Source: Oscillatoria sp. SIO1A7 | Lineage (GTDB): Bacteria; Cyanobacteriota; Cyanobacteriia; Cyanobacteriales; Laspinemataceae | DNA length: 64,000 bases | Direction: 5' to 3' | Assembly: GCA_010672965.1 (NCBI GenBank) | Contig: JAAHFN010000009.1 | Location: 132,682 to 196,681 of the forward strand | In this document: positions 61,631 to 64,000 of the stretch, in pieces | Layout: every line of letters begins with the position of its first letter | Position numbering within the stretch: position 1 is the stretch's first letter | Notes under the pieces: model-generated | Seen by the model: only the letters and a program-made list of their open reading frames with translations | What the model was told of the DNA's origin: nothing | The model's database searches: none | Program-made: the position numbers and the translations under genes

Positions 61631-62992
61631 CTACAACAAACCCGCCGACTCATACAAGCGTCGAACTAGAGCCATAATCTTAGCGCCATATTGCGTATCT
61701 GCGCTCCAGCGGCCGCTAAGTTGATCGACCAAAGGGGCAATACCTCGCCTGATATATAAAAATCGAGGATCTACCACTGCCTGCACCAGGGGTTCTGTAC
61801 TGGCATAAGCTTTCAAATGTTGGATTTGGGCTCTAACGCCAATGCGAGCGCTGGAAAAAGAAGCCGGATCTGATGCTCCGGCAATCGAGCCCAAACCGGC
61901 AAAGTTGTTTTGACTGGGATTCGGACCGCTGCTAAACTGTAGAAAGTTCGTTTCCAAACACATTTGGCAGAAAGCAATATCATAATTTATCCCCTCAACA
62001 CTGGCTTCTTCGCGATAGATTTTAGCCAGCTCTGCAAACTGAACCAAAGCCTGCTCGTTATTGTTTTTGAGGAACATCATCAACTGAACGTCGGAAGTAT
62101 TGCCATGAGCCATAATCCGATCCAGATATCCGGGACATATCTCTAAAATGGATGTCAGCAATACCGTGCGCTCCCCAGCATTCCAGCCTACGGAAATCTG
62201 AAAATCTCGCAGCTCGATCGCCTTGACATAGACAATATTGTTGTAGTTGATGCGTCTTACCTGAGGAGAAACAGATAAATCTATGCCCAAGCTATCGACG
62301 AGATCTATAGGTATGTAAGAGTTGCCATTGACGATAATCCCCTGTTCCCCGTATTTCTGGCCATTAATATTAATGTCGATCGCAGGATAATTAGTCCGGG
62401 AGGGTGGGGGATTGATGACTGGATCGGTAACGCTTGCGCCTACCCAGGCAGCTAGACCCTCAGCAATTCCCACGGCAAAATCTCGACGCCGATTTTGAAG
62501 TAAGAAGCGATCCTCTGGGTTGGTCAGGAAGCCGACTTCTAGGAGTAGGGAAGGAATCCAAATCTGGCGACAAAAGGCTAAACTGCCGATGCCCGCTACT
62601 GTATCCGGCTGGGCTCCCCGATTGGGTAGCTGGGGAACCCGCCGCAATAGTGCTAGGAGCATTTGTTCCCCGTCCTGTTGCCGTTCGGAATTTTTGGCAA
62701 TGTAATAAGCTGTGGCCCCTCGTAGTTCGGGGTTGGAAAAAGAGTCGGCGTGGATTTCCAGAGCTACATCGCCAGTACGGGCGCGGCCATTAATCCAATC
62801 AATAGTCTGTATCAGACTCAGATCGTCGGGGACAGAGAGGACCTCCAATTTGCGCGATCGCAATTGGGAGACAATCAGATCCCTGAGCAAGATCATTTCT
62901 CTGGCTTCGGTTGTATTGCCAGCGATCGTTCCCGGGTCGAGCGCTCCACCTTCATAACCCCCATGACCTGCAGAAAGAAAAATTCGCCCCAT
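61631..62992 (-). CDS. N-acetylmuramoyl-L-alanine amidase with a glucosaminidase-like C-terminus
   Basis: 453 residues. Residues 1-190 form an Amidase_3 domain with zinc ligands in IFLSAGHGGYEGG (His10), TEAREMILLR (Glu) and VALEIHADSF (His), and the catalytic Glu in LLLEVGFLTN. Residues about 200-275 resemble a stalk-type domain (GEQGIIVNGNSYIPIDLVDS). Residues about 310-453 resemble FlgJ-type glucosaminidase or lysozyme-like domains (EGINYDIAFCQMCLETNFLQ, NNFAGLGSI, GRWSADTQYGAKIMALVRRL). No signal peptide is seen, which is odd for a wall enzyme. It may cut peptide and glycan bonds of peptidoglycan. Confidence 0.88.
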   Translation of the reverse strand: MGRIFLSAGHGGYEGGALDPGTIAGNTTEAREMILLRDLIVSQLRSRKLEVLSVPDDLSLIQTIDWINGRARTGDVALEIHADSFSNPELRGATAYYIAKNSERQQDGEQMLLALLRRVPQLPNRGAQPDTVAGIGSLAFCRQIWIPSLLLEVGFLTNPEDRFLLQNRRRDFAVGIAEGLAAWVGASVTDPVINPPPSRTNYPAIDININGQKYGEQGIIVNGNSYIPIDLVDSLGIDLSVSPQVRRINYNNIVYVKAIELRDFQISVGWNAGERTVLLTSILEICPGYLDRIMAHGNTSDVQLMMFLKNNNEQALVQFAELAKIYREEASVEGINYDIAFCQMCLETNFLQFSSGPNPSQNNFAGLGSIAGASDPASFSSARIGVRAQIQHLKAYASTEPLVQAVVDPRFLYIRRGIAPLVDQLSGRWSADTQYGAKIMALVRRLYESAGLL

Positions 62993-63374
62993 AATTAATA
63001 ATTTTTACCTCAGAGACCACAAATAACCAATTAGAAACCCACCGGGGTAGGTTGGGGTTTCTAGCGCTTGAATTCTTCTGCAAGAAGCAGCGACCTGTCA
63101 AGTATCTTAACACCCAGGGCAAGTCTAGGGTGTGGGGTGTAGGGTGTAGGGTGTAGGGAAATTTCCTGCTATTTTCTCCGTTCGCGTTGGCGTCTCCGTA
63201 AGGAGAATCGCGCTTCGGGAGTAGGAAAGTTCTACAGCTTAGTTGGTTTCGGGTTTTCAGCGTAAAGATACCCGGTTGTCACTAAAACGACGAAAAAGCC
63301 AAGGAAGTCAACACCCTACATTTAGAATTTATGCGTAAGTCCTAAAACTAAAAAACTATACAGTGAGGTTTTAT
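62993..63374. other. Intergenic space before the Uma2 gene
   Basis: A gggtgta run (63130-63158), an imperfect gcgtctccgtaaggagaatcgcgcttcggg segment, and a lone tgcgtaagtcct end (63332-63343) of the MITE family. No gene seen. Confidence 0.6.
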
Positions 63375-63938
63375 ATGACAACGCTGACAATAAAGAGTTG
63401 TAGCGATCGCGAATTTATGGCATTGTCCAAAAACGGACATAACTATGAGTGGGTGAATGGAGAATTGCTGGACATGGGCAATTCAGGGATGAAGCATGGT
63501 GGAATTGGTTCATTCTTAGGTGGACTTTTGGCAATTTATGTTCGTCAGAATAAATTGGGGATTGTATGCGATTATAGTACGGCCTTTGTGTTGAAAACCG
63601 GAAACAAAAGAGCGCCGGATATTTCTTTTGTGGCGAAAGAGAGACTTCAAGGGTTAAAGCGTCCTCCACGGGGTTTGTTTCGAGGTTCTCCCGATCTAGC
63701 GTTTGAAATTATTTCGCCAAACAATACCGTTGAGGAATTGCATGAAAAAATTGTCGAGTATTTTGACAATGAAACTCGGTTATTGTGGGTGATTCATCCC
63801 GATGAGAAATATCTGTTAATTTACCATTCGCCCGAACCCGATCGGTTTCTTACTTCTCAAGACACCTTTGAAGGGGAAGCAATTGTGCCTGGGTTTTCTG
63901 TAGCTGTGGCGGAGTTGTTTGAGGAATGGGATTTTTAA
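63375..63938 (+). CDS. Uma2 family (DUF820) restriction-endonuclease-like protein
   Basis: 187 residues from MTTLTIKSCSDREFMALSKN; an upstream ATG at 63363 is possible. The Uma2 fold is a PD-(D/E)xK nuclease: NYEWVNGELLDMGNSGMKHG, Asp in KRAPDISFVAKERL, Glu in PDLAFEIISPNNT and Lys in LHEKIVEYFDNET, then RLLWVIHPDEKYLLIYHSPE. Such genes are numerous in cyanobacteria, and their substrate is unknown. Confidence 0.92.
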   Translation: MTTLTIKSCSDREFMALSKNGHNYEWVNGELLDMGNSGMKHGGIGSFLGGLLAIYVRQNKLGIVCDYSTAFVLKTGNKRAPDISFVAKERLQGLKRPPRGLFRGSPDLAFEIISPNNTVEELHEKIVEYFDNETRLLWVIHPDEKYLLIYHSPEPDRFLTSQDTFEGEAIVPGFSVAVAELFEEWDF

Positions 63939-64000
63939 GGATAGAGGGCGATCGCTACTTAGAGGGCGATCGCTCAATAATCCCAAATCGCCGGTTTTTC

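Overview
The window looks like a chromosomal segment of a filamentous, motile cyanobacterium of the Oscillatoriales type. The evidence is very frequent HIP1 octamers (GCGATCGC), several heptanucleotide short tandem repeats (STRR) between genes, genes for hormogonium polysaccharide proteins (HpsA, HpsB, HpsC, HpsE-like), a Ycf37-like protein, a PEP-CTERM protein, and small inverted-repeat elements in many intergenic spaces. The species cannot be named from the sequence alone.

Layout. Positions 1-6.4 kb (minus strand) hold hpsA-hpsB-hpsC, a pseudopilin-like set tied to gliding polysaccharide secretion; hpsC runs off the left edge. rpmB and htpG follow (7.0-9.4 kb). From 9.9 to 27.4 kb there is a cell-surface glycan island: three different sulfotransferases, an MBOAT O-acyltransferase with an SGNH-fold partner, a sialate O-acetylesterase-like enzyme, three sibling family 2 glycosyltransferases, two HpsE-type glycosyltransferases, and a 1439-residue secreted lectin/DUF11 protein. 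Together they suggest a polysaccharide decorated with sulfate and acetyl groups. clpB and gloA follow (27.5-31 kb), then a patch of broken toxin-antitoxin genes (31.4-32.3 kb), aldose epimerase, tRNA-Lys, class II aldolase, a PEP-CTERM protein, an ArsR-type regulator divergent from a glutathione transferase, and a large subtilisin-type protease (39.3-42.8 kb). From 43 to 57 kb lie housekeeping genes: ssb, mreBCD, rplT/rpmI, tRNA-Ser and the lipid operon plsX-fabH-fabD-plsC. From 57.5 to 64 kb there are a DUF218 protein, a split tRNA-Arg gene, a lipase-like hydrolase, an O-methyltransferase, a lipoprotein, a peptidoglycan amidase and a Uma2 nuclease.

The most notable item is tRNA-Arg(CCU) at 58355-59295 (minus). 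It is interrupted directly after the anticodon by an 867-nt group I intron whose P8 region carries a LAGLIDADG-type protein. Both catalytic acidic positions of that protein are lysine, so it may have lost DNA cleavage and kept another role, for example as a splicing helper.

Other points of interest: a 28-bp perfect palindrome shared between an intergenic space and the clpB coding sequence; at least four families of small inverted-repeat elements, two with visible target duplications; two candidate structured RNAs ending in strong terminators; a perfect 13-bp inverted-repeat operator between the ArsR-type regulator and the glutathione transferase; and repeats that have become the ends of protein genes. 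No rRNA, CRISPR array, prophage or complete insertion sequence was seen.
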